Source: Serilophus lunatus (taxonomy: Eukaryota > Chordata > Aves > Passeriformes > Eurylaimidae). From it: 64,000 nucleotides of DNA. Location: NCBI GenBank assembly GCA_013399895.1, contig VXBA01006129.1, positions 186,001-250,000 on the forward strand, given 5' to 3'. A program made the translations under genes and the position numbers. Of this stretch, positions 13,269 through 64,000 are shown in pieces; the first letter of the stretch is position 1; every line of letters begins with the position of its first letter. Under the pieces are notes generated by a model. The model made no database searches, had not been told where the DNA came from, and saw only the letters and a program-made list of their open reading frames with translations.

Positions 13269-16200
13269 CTTTGTGTTTATCAGTTTGCTATTTGTAATAG
13301 TGAACTGCTGTTCTACAGACCAATTAAAGAAATATCTTTATATGTCTTTCCATCCTCATTTCTGTTTTCCCTAATAGGAGCAGTTTTACATGAAATGACA
13401 ATATTATATAGAAGAAAATGGGATGGGAGGAGTGTCAGGTTAACGCAAGGCAAGAAAAAGTCTATGGAGAATTCACATGTGCTAGTCTGAATCTCAGAGT
13501 TAATTCTTTCACCTTCAAAATGTTACAAGCCAACTTTGTGGAAACGAAGGCAGCATTAATTAGCAGTGGGCAAACAGGCCCCAGAGGGTGGAGCAGGCAG
13601 GTGTGATTCCAGGTTGTGACAATCCAAATCAGCTGCTCAAAGATTCTTGAAAGCTGCCATCTAACTCAATGGTCTATTAAACCTGGGATATGTTTTACTT
13701 GATTTTGTTTTGAAATTATTTTTGTTGTCTCAGTGTGATACATCTGAAAGTTTTGAGCTGTAGCAAGTACTATTCCGATTTGTTTTCATGCATTATGATG
13801 GAACAACTGATGCGTTTTTTCCACTTTGCTGAGCTTCACTCTCATTATAAATTGCTTATTTAAGTTCAAATGTCAGTTAATTCTTAGGTGAATAAATTTA
13901 TGTGTTTTAAAACAAAACAGTAGATACAGAATATTAGATGGCAAAGGAATTGAAGGAACTGAAAGTTCCTCAAATAATGGGAACACTTATTAGAGAAATA
14001 TTCCTTATCACACAGTAATAAGACATATTTTCAGATGTACTTTCAGTTTGTAAAGACTATAACCTCGGAGGAAAATTCTGTGGAGCCCTTTGAAAACAAT
14101 AAAATATGTATACATTAGGAGAATAGTGAAATATGCCTTCTCCCCATACTCTGACTGAAGCTGTCTGGTTAAAAAACCTTTCTTTGTTAGAGGCAGTATC
14201 TGTAAAATTTTCATAAGGATTGGTAATTCGTAAGTTTCACACTTCTGCAGTCCTCCAGTAATAATGAAAGCCTGGAAACAGCCTAGGATCTTGAGGTACG
14301 GAACTGAAATTCAAACTTTGAGCCTATTAGAAGCTCAGGTCAAAATTTGGGGGAAAGTTGCTCCCATTTTAGTTACTAGCAACATGGAGGCAGTTAGTGA
14401 TGGTGTTGGCTTAGTTTCTGACAATTTTAACAGTTTTATTTGTACAGCTAGCTTTGTGGGATGACAGTGACTACTATCTTTTGCTAGGGATGCTCGTATC
14501 TGATGACATTGATGTATCTTTCTCAGAAGTGATTGCAGCTGAGTTGCTTGTTCATTTGCATCTTTGTGACTCTCAAGCCACCTTCTTGTACTTGTGTGTT
14601 GGTTATATTGATATTTTTCCCCTTTTCTACCCTGAGCTCTGTTACTTTTTTCAAATAGTGTCTTCCAACGACATAATTATGAGCCAAGACAAAGTGAAGA
14701 GGATTTCTTTCCAGTGTTGAGTCAGGATGAGTTCTGGGGCTTGTGGAATTCTTAACTTAAAGATTTAACCTTTATCTCGTCACTCTCCCTGTGCAGCCCT
14801 AGTATGAAGCAACTGTCCTCGCTCCCACTGTTATTATTAGTGTCCTTCCACTCATCATGGGGAGAGTCAATATCTTTGGAAATGTGACTGCCTTCAAGAC
14901 TTTAAAGACAAGCAACTGAGACATTTTTTTTTCTTTTATCTTTCTTGAGGAAAAGCTGATCTATGCTCAGCAATTTGCTCTTTTCAGCAGGTCTTTTAGT
15001 GGCACCTCCATGTGCAGATGCCCTTAAGAGCACACTAAAGCAGATGGTGCTAGCACGGCTGCCCTCTCTTTCCTTTATCTCCTGAACTTCTCAACAGATG
15101 ACTTTCACCTGTTTCATTTTCTCTCTGGCTCCCAGACACAGTTCTAGCAGGGGTAAAAGTAAAGGGTTTTTCAGGTTGGATGAACAGTTTTGTTCTCTGG
15201 AGTAACAAGAGCAGTACTTGTGCTGCGTCATATATGATGTGTACAGTGGAAGGAACATAAGGTTTCCCAAAGAGAGATGTCTATATTCTGGAGAACATTC
15301 CTCTTGCAAATTCTATGCTGGTTTGCGTGCCCAGTTGTGGACTTGGTATTATGTCAGCTAACTTGTTTGGTAAGGATGTGATGTTCCTCCCTCCTGTAGA
15401 ACAGATGTATCCATCCCTCTGTCTGCTGGAATGGGTCCCTGGTGCTTGGAAATACTAGAGTATCCTTAAACAAGGCAAAGTAGGAACCACTTGAGCAACA
15501 CTGCGGCAGAGCACTCTATGAATACAAAGTCATGCGTATGTTTTCCTGCCTGCTTTTTTCCAGTTTTTAATTTCTGCTTCATGCTCCTTTTTCCTTACAA
15601 ACAGACATGTTCAGCTGCACAGGCTTGGTGTTTTGCACTATGTGGCAGAGTGGGCCAGGGCCAAGAAGAATTAATTCTGAGCTAGAGGTGTTTGTGAGTG
15701 TACGTCCTTAGAATGGCTTTTGCTTTTAGATGCTTGAAAAATTCCCAAAGCAGGAGGTAGCATTGATGTCTCTGCCTTGACCCTCATGGTGTTTTCCAGG
15801 CCATTAATTTTGGGCTGCTTGTACTTTCTCTGTGTCCTGCCAGTGCTCTCTGGAACACACACACACACTCCCTCCTCCACACACCCCTCCCCCTAGTTTC
15901 CAAATCTGAATTGCCAGAATGGACAACTTCACATCTGTCAGATGGTTTGCTGCCAGTGGCAGCTTCTCTGTTCAAGCAGGCATCCCATGCTGCTGAGGGC
16001 AGTGGTAGGTACGTGTGTCATATGGTCCATGAGGTGGTTGCAGATGTGGGTTTTAAATGTAATCGATACTTTTCTCAACTTAAGTTGTGCCCATTGCATG
16101 TGGGTGCAGGGTCAGTTCTAGTCAAAGCCTGTGTTTGCCTGCTCATGAAAATGTCTTTCATTCCTCCTGAAGCTCAAGGTCATCTGAGCTCCTTTTTGCT

Positions 16201-18384
16201 ATGCTCCTTTCTGCTAGTGAGCTAGCCCAAAGGCTACTTGCTGCTGGTACCTACAGTACAAAGATCCTTCTAACCTCTTCTGAATTTAGCCTTTAAAGTT
16301 CAGTAATTTGTTGAAACCCTTGTGTGATTCTTGGCTTTGATGGGCACCAGTAGCAGCCACCTTCTTGGGAGCAGTGAAGTACATTCTCAATGGCTGGAGG
16401 TGGCTCTTCCTCCTTTCTCCTCCTACTTGTCTTTCCCTCTTTCCCTTCATTTGGCCTACTTCACCACCTCATCATCAAAGGAGGGGGTTTAAACCAGCTG
16501 CAATTTGCAAAGCTGGTGGCTCAAAATTTCTGCAGGTAAGGGAGGTCTGTAGCAACGCTGATGTAATGGTACTGCCACCTGGGGTTGCCCTTGCCAGCAG
16601 CTCAAGATAGGCTCAGCCCGTCTCCTCCCCACCTCTTCCAATGCACCCTTAGACTGTGCATCGGTCCTCTGCAGTGTCATTTAGTGATTAGTGATAAACA
16701 CAATAGTGCACTTGGAATCCTGATTGGCTCAAGGGGCAGAGTGCTCTTGAAAGTGCACTCATGAATACTTTTCACACTTGTTGAAGTAATGGCCATAAAT
16801 GCTATTCACTATGTCAAGAGATAGAAAAGGCAGTAGTAACTGAGAACTGAACTCAGATAAAAACCACAATGCTTAAGCCATTGCAATAAACCTGTCAGCA
16901 TTCTCAGACAGTGAGCAGAAAATCCCTATTAGACAAGTCAGGGACAGTGAGAGTTAGCTCACTGAACAGGCAAACCAGCCCATCCTTTGGACTGTGGTAT
17001 GAGAACATGATAAAGCCCTACTGATATCCATAGGTGCTGTGGGAATGCTGGGGCAGGTCTTGCTGAGCTGGCTTCCACTAGCTAAGCAAGCTTGAGCAGA
17101 AAGCAACAGAAACACTAATCCAGTCTTGGGGAGAACAGGCACACCGTACTGAGTTTTGTAATGAACAAACAAGTTCTGAAGAGGTCAGAAAAGATTTAAC
17201 TGTTGACCTTTAAGAAAATGTTACATCTTTTAAAAGAAAGAGGAAGCTACACTTTCTTTACCATCTTTGATTTTAATTATTTGAAAGTAATGCTGCAAGA
17301 TTAGAAATCTTTCATGAATTCAATAGCAATTTTATGCTTGTATAGGAAGTTTATTTGTTCTGGCTGTGGAAACTCAACAGTTCAAGCAAAATTCTCCTCT
17401 GACATCTCCCTCTTATTTTTTTTCATGACTCCTTAAAGATACGCTTTGTTTTGTTCCAGTTTCCCATTATTCATGAGCAAATCTAAGATGTTCACATCCT
17501 CCCACCACTTCTGGTTGAATATAGTTTTAAAATTGTTTTGTACATGTTTAAGATTCTCCTGCCATCTGGTATTCTGCCTTGAGAGCCACGATCCACACTG
17601 TTAACTGCATGCTGATATTTTCTCTTTTGTGTGTGTTTGGTGGGAATCCTAAGCTGCATCAGAAATCTACTGAAAATACATTTGTGATGGCTCTAATTTC
17701 ACATCTTGGGCTTTATGACATTTTGTGCTGGCCTGAAGATGCTGTCCTGTTGAAAAGCAAACATCTCAAAATACTTTTTCTGATATCTGTCTTTTTGCTC
17801 TTCATTCCCTCCTTTCTCCTGTTCTGCCATGCAGAAGAACCTGCTTTAGGATACCCCACTGCATGCATGAAACTAGATGGAGATGTTTAATGGTTGTCTT
17901 CATGAAGCAATTGTTGATTGTCAGGAACTTCTCATTTGGGGAAGAAAATTTTTACTGTTGAGCTAGAAGATTGGCTCAACTTCAGTAACTTGTGAGAAAT
18001 AGTAAAATCTTTCTTTTTCTTCTGAACTCACACTCACTGTAGTGCAAGAGATAATCCGGTGTGGTATAAGTATGGTTTGGTTATAAATGTTCAGTATGTG
18101 TTTGATTATTTTGCCATTTTGAAAAGGTCTTAGACTTCACTAATGAGTACTACAGCAACTATTTCAGGGCAGAGGCTTGTTTATCTATTTTGTTGAAAGG
18201 TGGACCCTTCATCTACTAGAATGTGTATTTTTATTACATATTACATTTTTATTAAAATGTGGTGTTGTAATAGGATTCCTCTTTCTCCAAGGATACTTTT
18301 ATATATACCTGTGTTTATATACATACACACATACTCTTATTAAAAATGGTTTTGCTCTGGGGGAAGAGGGCATTGAGTCCAAAA
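13269..18384. other. Intergenic flank downstream of GABBR2, no gene seen
   Basis: I could not support an exon, RNA gene or repeat family here. Short CA runs occur near 15857-15870. The part nearest the gene (18170-18385) is T-rich on the plus strand and holds the GU-rich element and further AATAAA hexamers on the minus strand. Confidence 0.5.
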
Positions 18385-20694
18385 AGCTAGGTTTTATATA
18401 TTTTATTCATAAAAACAGATTTGCAACAATTTATTAAAAATTGATCTCATGCAGTATAAGGTTATACAAGAAATTCTTCATTTACATTTTATTCTGGCAG
18501 TTCCAGTCTAGTTTAAAGCATTTGTGCACTAACATCATTGGAAAATGCCATTGGGGCACAGCCTCTTCATAAATTTACAGTACATTTTTGCTGCAGTATA
18601 AAAGAACAGAAACATTAAATAGCTATATTCACTTGGTTGGTCTTGTTATCTGCAGTAAAGTAAAAAAAATGTTATGGGAGAAACTACAGTATTGAGACAA
18701 AGAATGTACTGCATGGTTTAAACCTAATAAACATCACACAGTCAGTATTCACAAAGTTACAGACACACACACACACTCACCTCCAATGGTCCGATACTTC
18801 TGAATTTTTTTTCCTGCTAAGTTGGAATAATATTTCTACAGAGATCTTTGTGTATACATTATATACAATATTGTAATTTTTTCTTTTTAAAAATTAACAT
18901 TCCTTTTAAAATAAACCAGGCCCTGATGATATTAATAAAGCAAGAGAATACTGTCAACACACATTGAGTGACAACGTCAGTGTTTAGTGCTTAAACAGAG
19001 TAATGAATTCTATTTTATCTGTGTTTATACTTACAGGTTTTTTTGTTCTAAAAGCTACAGATATTTCCATAACCTCTCTTACTGTATGTGCCAAGTGAAA
19101 TATTTTGTGATGCTTCTGATTGTAAGATTCAGATACATATTCATGTTGGTTTTGGCCACTATGAGGAAAGTGTTTTATTTTTATGGAGATTTATGCTAGC
19201 TTACCAAAGCTGCAGTTAAATCCCTCAGCTAATGAACCCCTTCAACTGTGCTTCAGTCTTTGCTGATTCGTAAACCTTTGTAGGTATGCCATTTCAAAGG
19301 TTTGGTCTAAGGTGCACAGGCGTTGGTCAAAGAAAACTGAGAGCCCAGAGGGTGTGCCATGTAGTCTTTCCCCCCTACTTTTAGCAAACAGGCAGTCAGA
19401 AGACACATTTCCAGTCCCTTGGAGAAAGAAGCTGCAAAGTGTGTCTCACTTGTGCCTGAAGGTTTGGCTCCAGAGTTGGTCCAGACGGTACACCACTATT
19501 GCTCCTCCTAATTATTTCAGTTCAGGGAATGGAGCTAAAGTATAAAGCCCATTATTTTTTCACAGTCCTTCTACGATTCAGATGAAATATTCTATTGGTA
19601 TATTTGATCTGTCCTCTCTATTATCCACTACAACTGTCACACCCAGTTACAAAGCAAACACAGTGTATATTCACATCTACGTGCTCTGCAGGCTTTGCCT
19701 GCAGCAGCAAAGTGCTGTGCCCTAACCCCTCCTCCCCTCCCCCAAGTCCACTAAATTAATTTTATTGTAATTATGTGTGACATAATTCAAACAAACTAGG
19801 AAAAACAATTCGTCCTGTGACATTAAGACTTTACTACCCATCTGTCCTCAGTTTCCTGAGTTATCAGCCCTAGGACTTTTCCAGACAATTTAGCATGGTA
19901 TGGTTGGTATTTATTCTGAAATAGGTGCAGAGAACTTTGCTAAAAATGAAGCTGCAGATGGCCAGCAGTCACTACCATTGCCCCTAGAGAAGGGCAAAGT
20001 GTTCCACTTGCAACCATCAGCTCTCCAGCTGATGGCACCTCAGAGCTGGAGCTTCAGGCTCTGCTTGGATTTCACATACAGCTGCAAGCTAGAGGTGACC
20101 CTGCTCACAGCACTGCAGAATCTCAATGACACCCGAGGAATCATTTCTCACAATTCTTCTTTCCTACTGAACATCATCACCTGAAATGAAAACAAGCAAG
20201 ACTAACCAGTGCAGAATGTTTCCAGCGATTTAACACAACTCTTGTAAAAATGAGTGTATCTATTTCAACATGATATAGCTTAACCACTGCATTTTCCTTA
20301 CATGGATAGAGTATACAATTGCATGTTCTCAGCAGCCACATAAAGCTCAGTGACATTTGAGTGGGTTTTTTTTTTCCCCCTGGTGTCTTTTTTGCAAGAT
20401 CCGTATTTCCCAGCCTCCTTGTTGCTAGTAGAAATTTTGGAAGAAACGTTTTTCAGTGACTTCTAGGTGAAGAAATAAAAACTCCATGAATAAGGCTACA
20501 GATCAAACTCCTTGTGTCCTTCTCCGTTGCCTTCTCACATGAGTTACATGGGCACTCCTGTGACAAGGGCCTCAGCGGCAGTTCCTCTGCAATAAGAGCC
20601 AATGTTACATGTTTGTAGCAGAGTTCCAGGTCAAGATGTTTAGTCCAGTCATTGAGTACTTAAAAGCAGTTCAGGAAGCACCGATTCCTCTTTC
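18385..20694 (-). other. GABBR2: GABBR2 3' UTR (inferred extent)
   Basis: About 2.3 kb follow the TAG stop in the direction of transcription with no further splice signal or repeat that I recognise. The sequence is AT-rich. The distal end is inferred from two AATAAA hexamers and a GU-rich stretch (see the poly(A) entry). Other AATAAA hexamers on the minus strand near 19760 and 19175 could give shorter transcripts, and those near 18226, 18247 and 18488 leave some doubt about the exact end. The length is in line with the long 3' UTR of mammalian GABBR2. No transcript evidence is available here. Confidence 0.6.
18402..18435 (-). promoter_or_regulatory. Candidate GABBR2 poly(A) signals
   Basis: Two AATAAA hexamers on the minus strand (plus-strand TTTATT at 18402-18407 and 18430-18435) lie about 2.3 kb past the GABBR2 stop. 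A GU-rich minus-strand stretch at 18321-18335 (plus strand acatacacacatact) lies downstream, as expected for a cleavage site around 18380-18415. The order hexamer, cleavage site, GU-rich element is correct for the minus strand. The choice among several hexamers in the region is inferred. Confidence 0.5.
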
Positions 20695-59170
<38,476 letters not shown>

Positions 59171-62100
59171 CTGCAAAAATAAAAGGTGAAATATTTGGAT
59201 TCAGATTTCCTTTATATTCACCGTTCATCTGAACTTGAATCTATTTTCAGTAGATTGAAGATGTGCAGAATACAGAGTGGACAACTTTAAAGGATATTGT
59301 GATGAGTGAAGACCCATGAACCTGCAAAGAAATACAGTGAAAAGCAAGGATCTGAGGAAACAGATGCATGATAACTATCACCTGGTGAGGTCACATCCTG
59401 CAAACCAGAAAGAAAATGTCTGAAGTCACTCTGTATTTAACAGTGTCAGTCACATTTATCAGCTTTAGGACATCTAATTTTTCTACAAGGCAAACAGCTT
59501 GAAAGCACAGGCATGAAAATGAATGCATTTAAATTAATCTTTCCTTTCACCTGCGGTCCTTGTGTCACCAGCAAATGGCTGATAAACAATGTATGATTGT
59601 TTGCTGTATTTCAGGTGTTTTTTCCTTGATAACCATGAGCTAAACCAAAGACAATTTACTATGGAAACCACAGCAGTAGCTTAGAAGAGAGCATAAATCA
59701 TAAAAAATTCCTTTAGAGCCAGTGATTGCTTATGCAAAATGCAATACCACTGGAAATTTTGTAGCTTTCCATTTATTTTGAAAAGGTGATTGTGTAATAT
59801 TTCAGAACAAGAGGACCTGGAAACTGTCAAGACTACTTGTATGAATGAGATGCTATGATGAAGACCCAGAGAAACATGCAAGAATCACCTCTTGCTCTGC
59901 TCACTTCTCTTTTAAAAACAGGAGAAAGAACAGTTGACACACAGAGCAAAGGGGTACTAGCTACTGTGCTGTGTACAATCAGAATATATATTAGGGTCCA
60001 GCCAAACTCTTAAACTGCTTGTAAATGATGTACATTGTATAAGAACACAAGGATTGTCTTGTATGTCATTCAACGAGATTCTATGTTTCAGTTACGTACC
60101 ACAGAACACTCCTGTTTGCTATTCCGAGATATGTGTGCCTATAATCCGTTGTGCTTTACAGAATATTGAAAGCTATTTTTTCCTTTCTACTTTGAAACAC
60201 TGGATCTGAGTTTCAGCCAAACTAAGATCAACCCAGACAAAACTTTCTGTACCTGGTAGTCCCAGTGGGCTTTGCAAATTTCCTTTTTGATGAATAACAT
60301 GTGCAAAATGCGTAATGATTATTACATAAAGAAAATTAATGTTTTCATCAACTGAAACATAGAATTATATGTGGATGGACTTTGGAAACATGTGAATAAT
60401 TTCCTAAAGCTTATTCTTGCTGCCCGCAATGGCTGTGACTTTTGCTATGGATTTCAGTGTTCACTGCATCAATCTGAAGCTCGCTTTCTTCTTTCGGTGT
60501 TTTTGTATGTGATGCAATGCCCCATACCTCATACACCGTAAAAAAACCATTTAACAAGAAAGTAGGTGGATGTGGTGGGGAAAACCCAAACAACCTTGTG
60601 CTGTGCACTGCACAGTCAAAGGATTCACAATTTTCTTTGCAAATCCTTGGGTAGGAAAGACATTAACATTTAAAACCTTTTTCTATCCTGTACTGCCATA
60701 GAAATCCTGAACAGAAAAATAAGCTCTTTGAAATAGGTGTCCTAAAATAAAATAAAATGGAGGGCAGCAATATTATCTCTCCTAGAGAGCTTATGACTCC
60801 ATCCTAATGGTTGTTGATGGCAGGCAAACAACCATTAGCTGAAGAAGTGAAAGGACTGCAAACATTAAGTGTCATCACAACATTTAAGATGCTACAAATG
60901 TTTGTCTGGGGATCAGTTAACTACCTCATTCTCCCTCATCAATGACAAAAGCCCAATGCTAAAAATTTAGGTACCTTGAAAGCATCAAAGTTTTAACCCA
61001 TTATGTTCAACGTAATTTTTTTCTACTATGAAGTAAAGTTCACAGGACAAATCATTCACACAGAGCTCTGAATGTGTAACCAATGTGTGAACAAGACTGT
61101 AAAGAGATATTTGTTTGAAATTCTAAGTTACACCTAAGCCTGCCAACAGCTTCATCCCTCATAGTCTGGAATTACAGAAGTTGTATAAAATTTAAGGATG
61201 TGGTCATCAGATTGCATTCTTTTCCCTTCACACTGGAGAGTCAGGACAAGACTGTCATTTTTGTTTCCCCAGTTCCACATTGTTCCTGCTACATATTCCT
61301 TCCATTTCAATTTTGTCCTTTTCGGAAACAAGAAAGGTATAAATAACATAGACTTCCATCAGGTGCCATGGATAATGTCATGTGGCTCATTTCCCTTGTT
61401 CCTGGATTGAAACCTCGAATCACACTTGGATTGGAGTATTCCACTGCTTTTAACCAACTACAAGTAATTGGTATAATTCCTTGCTTTGAAGATTCTTACT
61501 GAACTGCTATTTGGTCCATGGAAGATTATATTTTTTATTTTCCCTATGTGGTTATTCTCTAATGCAAATTTTATTCAAAATTAGAAAGCATATGTCCGTT
61601 CATTACTCAAAAACTGTCCTTTAAGACCCAGGCACAAAATTGATGAAATGGAAAATATAACTTGTTTTCAAATACTATTAGAGAGAATGCATCATTTCCT
61701 TAGTAGGAAGATTGTCAGATTTTATGAAGCATGATAGTTTAAAATTTATGTTAATTACATGAAACAGTGCATTCAGATTTTTTTTTTGTGAGATAGGGAA
61801 ATCTTGTGAAGTGCTCTAGGGGGAGCAGGAAAAGAGAATACTAATTGCAGAATTGGCAAAAGTGTGTATGGGGTGGCACTTCTTTCAAAACAGTTTTCAG
61901 ATCTGCAAGGTGGCAGTACTTTAAACAAAAAATTGCTGAAGTCTTGTGAACGTGGATTTAAACATTGGCAGGTAGAAGTAACTTTATGGTCAACTGATGT
62001 TACTGATTACTTCTCACTACTGCAACATCGGCATTCCTGTTCTACTACTTTTAATTTGCTATTGTGTTTCTTCACTGATTTTGCATGAATTAACTAATCA

Positions 62101-64000
62101 TAACAAAAAGCTGGGTTAAAAAAGCATATGATATTTTCTGATGTCAAAAGAATTTTCAAAAACTCTACAATTACAGCTGAATGGGGCACCTGGCTGACCT
62201 CTCTAATCATCCACCATTTGTGCACTTTGTTACTGCTTTAGAGAGGATGACAACATAAATGCTACCAGTGAATATAGATGTACTGGAAATTTGCCCTTTC
62301 CTTTTATAGAAAACAATCTTGATGCCCTTCAGATGTCATTCTCTAAAGCCTGAAGACCTCCTATTTTGTGATTAGGCTGAAGCCTTTCTACCTCCTCTGA
62401 AACCTAATAAGGTTTGTGACATTGACATCAATTTCTGGAGAGCTTTCAGCAGTTGAACATAAATAGTTTAATCTATTCACTTTATACAAGAGTTGTGTAT
62501 TATCACCAGTAATATGCTTGTTTTACATGAGATCTGCTAGGTCTAGAAAGCAACCCAAAGCAGTAAACAGTTTATCCACAGAATGTTTTTATCCCCTGAG
62601 TGTGTGTGTTTAAACTATTATTAGTTAATTCTGTAGTTCTGTTGCCATTTCATTTTCTTTGCTCTTCAGTCTACTGGGAGGCCTGGCAGATCTTTGTCAT
62701 AATAGGTGAGCGATGGCTTAGATGGGTACTGCCAGAATGAGGAGTGAACCTTAAAGCCACCTGGACCTATCAAGGAAATTTGCAGGAGGGACCTGCAATG
62801 ACAGAGACTGCCAAGTGCCTCCTGCCCTCCTACATCTCCTCCAAGTAACTGAGCAACAGTGACACTCTTGTTTTCTTCACAGCTCTTATGTCACTTTTTT
62901 TTTTTTTTTTTTTGTCCCCCAATCTATAAGTATTGTTTCTTAGTGACTATTATACTAGCCAAAATACTCCTGGAAACAGGAGGTATTTGTATGATGGTTA
63001 ATATACCTTTAACTTATTTTTTCTTTACTGCCATTCCTTTTCTATAGCTCCACAAAGGTCTTAAAAGCAGGAAAGGTCTATGGTCCATGAGGTACTTCCT
63101 CCAGCAAATATCTGTGAAGAACAGACTGGGCTAGCACACAGCATTCAAAAATCCGTGACCTTCCTAAGGTACTTGTACATTCACCTCTTCGGGTCCCTTG
63201 GCCCTTAGCAGATAATCCTATTTACAGAGTTGTTGTGTTGCTGTATAACAGAGCTCGCAAGTGGTCAACCTCAGCAAGCTTGCTGAGGAACTTTGCAGAT
63301 CTCCAATGTGACACTGTTCCATTTCTGAAGCTGCCGTTTCATCAGTGAGAAAATCAGAACATTAGGTCTCAGACTTTTCCAAAGATGAATATGGAACATA
63401 AGGTAAATAGTTGCAGCTTCTGTTTACTAGGCTTAAAATAAACTGTGCACTCCCTATAGTATAGGAAAATACAGGATCATAGTCTTCTGTCACACTGTTA
63501 AAATGGTCTTCATATACCATCCCACTCTCTGTTCTCTCTTCACTTTAAATGGCTTCAATCGAACTTGCATAATGATTGTATACTATAGCTAGTTTGCAGT
63601 GTGAATTAGATATCTCTGACATTCTTAATTTGGAATATTTAACAGTCATGGAGCTCAAATGTGATTCCTTGCCTTAAAACTCAGACTGTACTAAATTAGA
63701 AGATAATTCTTACTTCTTAAATTCACCTTTTTTTTTTTTAAGGATAATTATAGTTGGTTTATTATATGCATTTTGTAAAGGTGTTCCACAAAAGGATTCA
63801 AAAAATTTGCATTGTGAAAAGGAGAGCTAAGTTCTCAATTACTGATGAAAAGAGAAAAAGAAGGATCAGATGCTGTTGATGTTCCAATTACTTAATAATT
63901 TGGAAGTATTTTTAGAGCAAAACAACTGTGATATGAAAAAGAGATTTTCTGGGAAACGGATCCTCTTTGTTTCACGTATTTTTTTTACTTTGTGCAGTCA
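59171..64000 (-). other. GABBR2 intron (partial), no upstream exon found
   Basis: The stretch was read for the preceding exon (end of TM4 and loop 2, ending with codons for EKYSME) without success, so the intron extends past the window. A poly(T) run lies at about 62893-62914. A perfect 20 bp palindrome lies at 63269-63288 inside text resembling a CR1 RT phrase (acctcagcaag.ttgctgag). Confidence 0.6.

Noticed and set aside
59171..64000. The preceding GABBR2 exon
   Set aside because: I searched by eye for the codons of the TM4/loop 2 exon ending in EKYSME and found no match, so it is outside the window.

Overview
The window reads as nuclear DNA of a sauropsid, most probably a bird. It is AT-rich and gene-poor, and its recognisable interspersed repeats are mostly fragments of CR1 LINEs with the typical avian 3' tip (a GATTCTATGA-like end). 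There are also two LTR-like repeats of one family. No bacterial, plasmid or phage features are present.

The one gene I can support is the 3' part of GABBR2, the gene for GABA-B receptor subunit 2, on the minus strand. Six coding exons could be placed to the base from canonical AG/GT borders, unbroken frame and protein recognition: 59060-59170, 44936-45160, 38295-38477, 36950-37079, 28010-28127 and 20695-20860. Together they encode 310 residues, equal to about 632-941 of the human protein. They cover the end of extracellular loop 2, TM5-TM7, the coiled coil and the whole cytoplasmic tail to the stop codon. The upstream exons lie beyond 64000. A 3' UTR of about 2.3 kb runs down to paired AATAAA signals near 18402-18435.

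Layout: 1-18380 is the flank downstream of the gene. It holds three CR1 pieces (575-1085, 7265-8548 and 12945-13268), an LTR-like repeat (4549-5381) and a degenerate tandem-repeat block (about 5560-6110). 18385-20694 is the inferred 3' UTR. From 20861 to 64000 the DNA is mostly GABBR2 intron. The last intron holds a 722 bp (TATC/GATA)n array directly after a CR1 element. The 8.8 kb intron holds an unusual CpG-containing block near 31140-31610. The 13.9 kb intron holds the second LTR-like copy (48168-49072), CR1 tips, a two-helix ORF (51226-51462), and a foldable segment beside an open frame at 57966-58368.

I found no new defence, mobile or metabolic system. The points most worth a second look are the giant GATA array, a GA microsatellite serving as the polypyrimidine tract of the last GABBR2 acceptor, the CpG-containing intronic block, and the structured segment plus short ORF near 58 kb. 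Species and chromosome are inferred. I recall GABBR2 lying on the Z chromosome in chicken, but nothing in the window proves that here.
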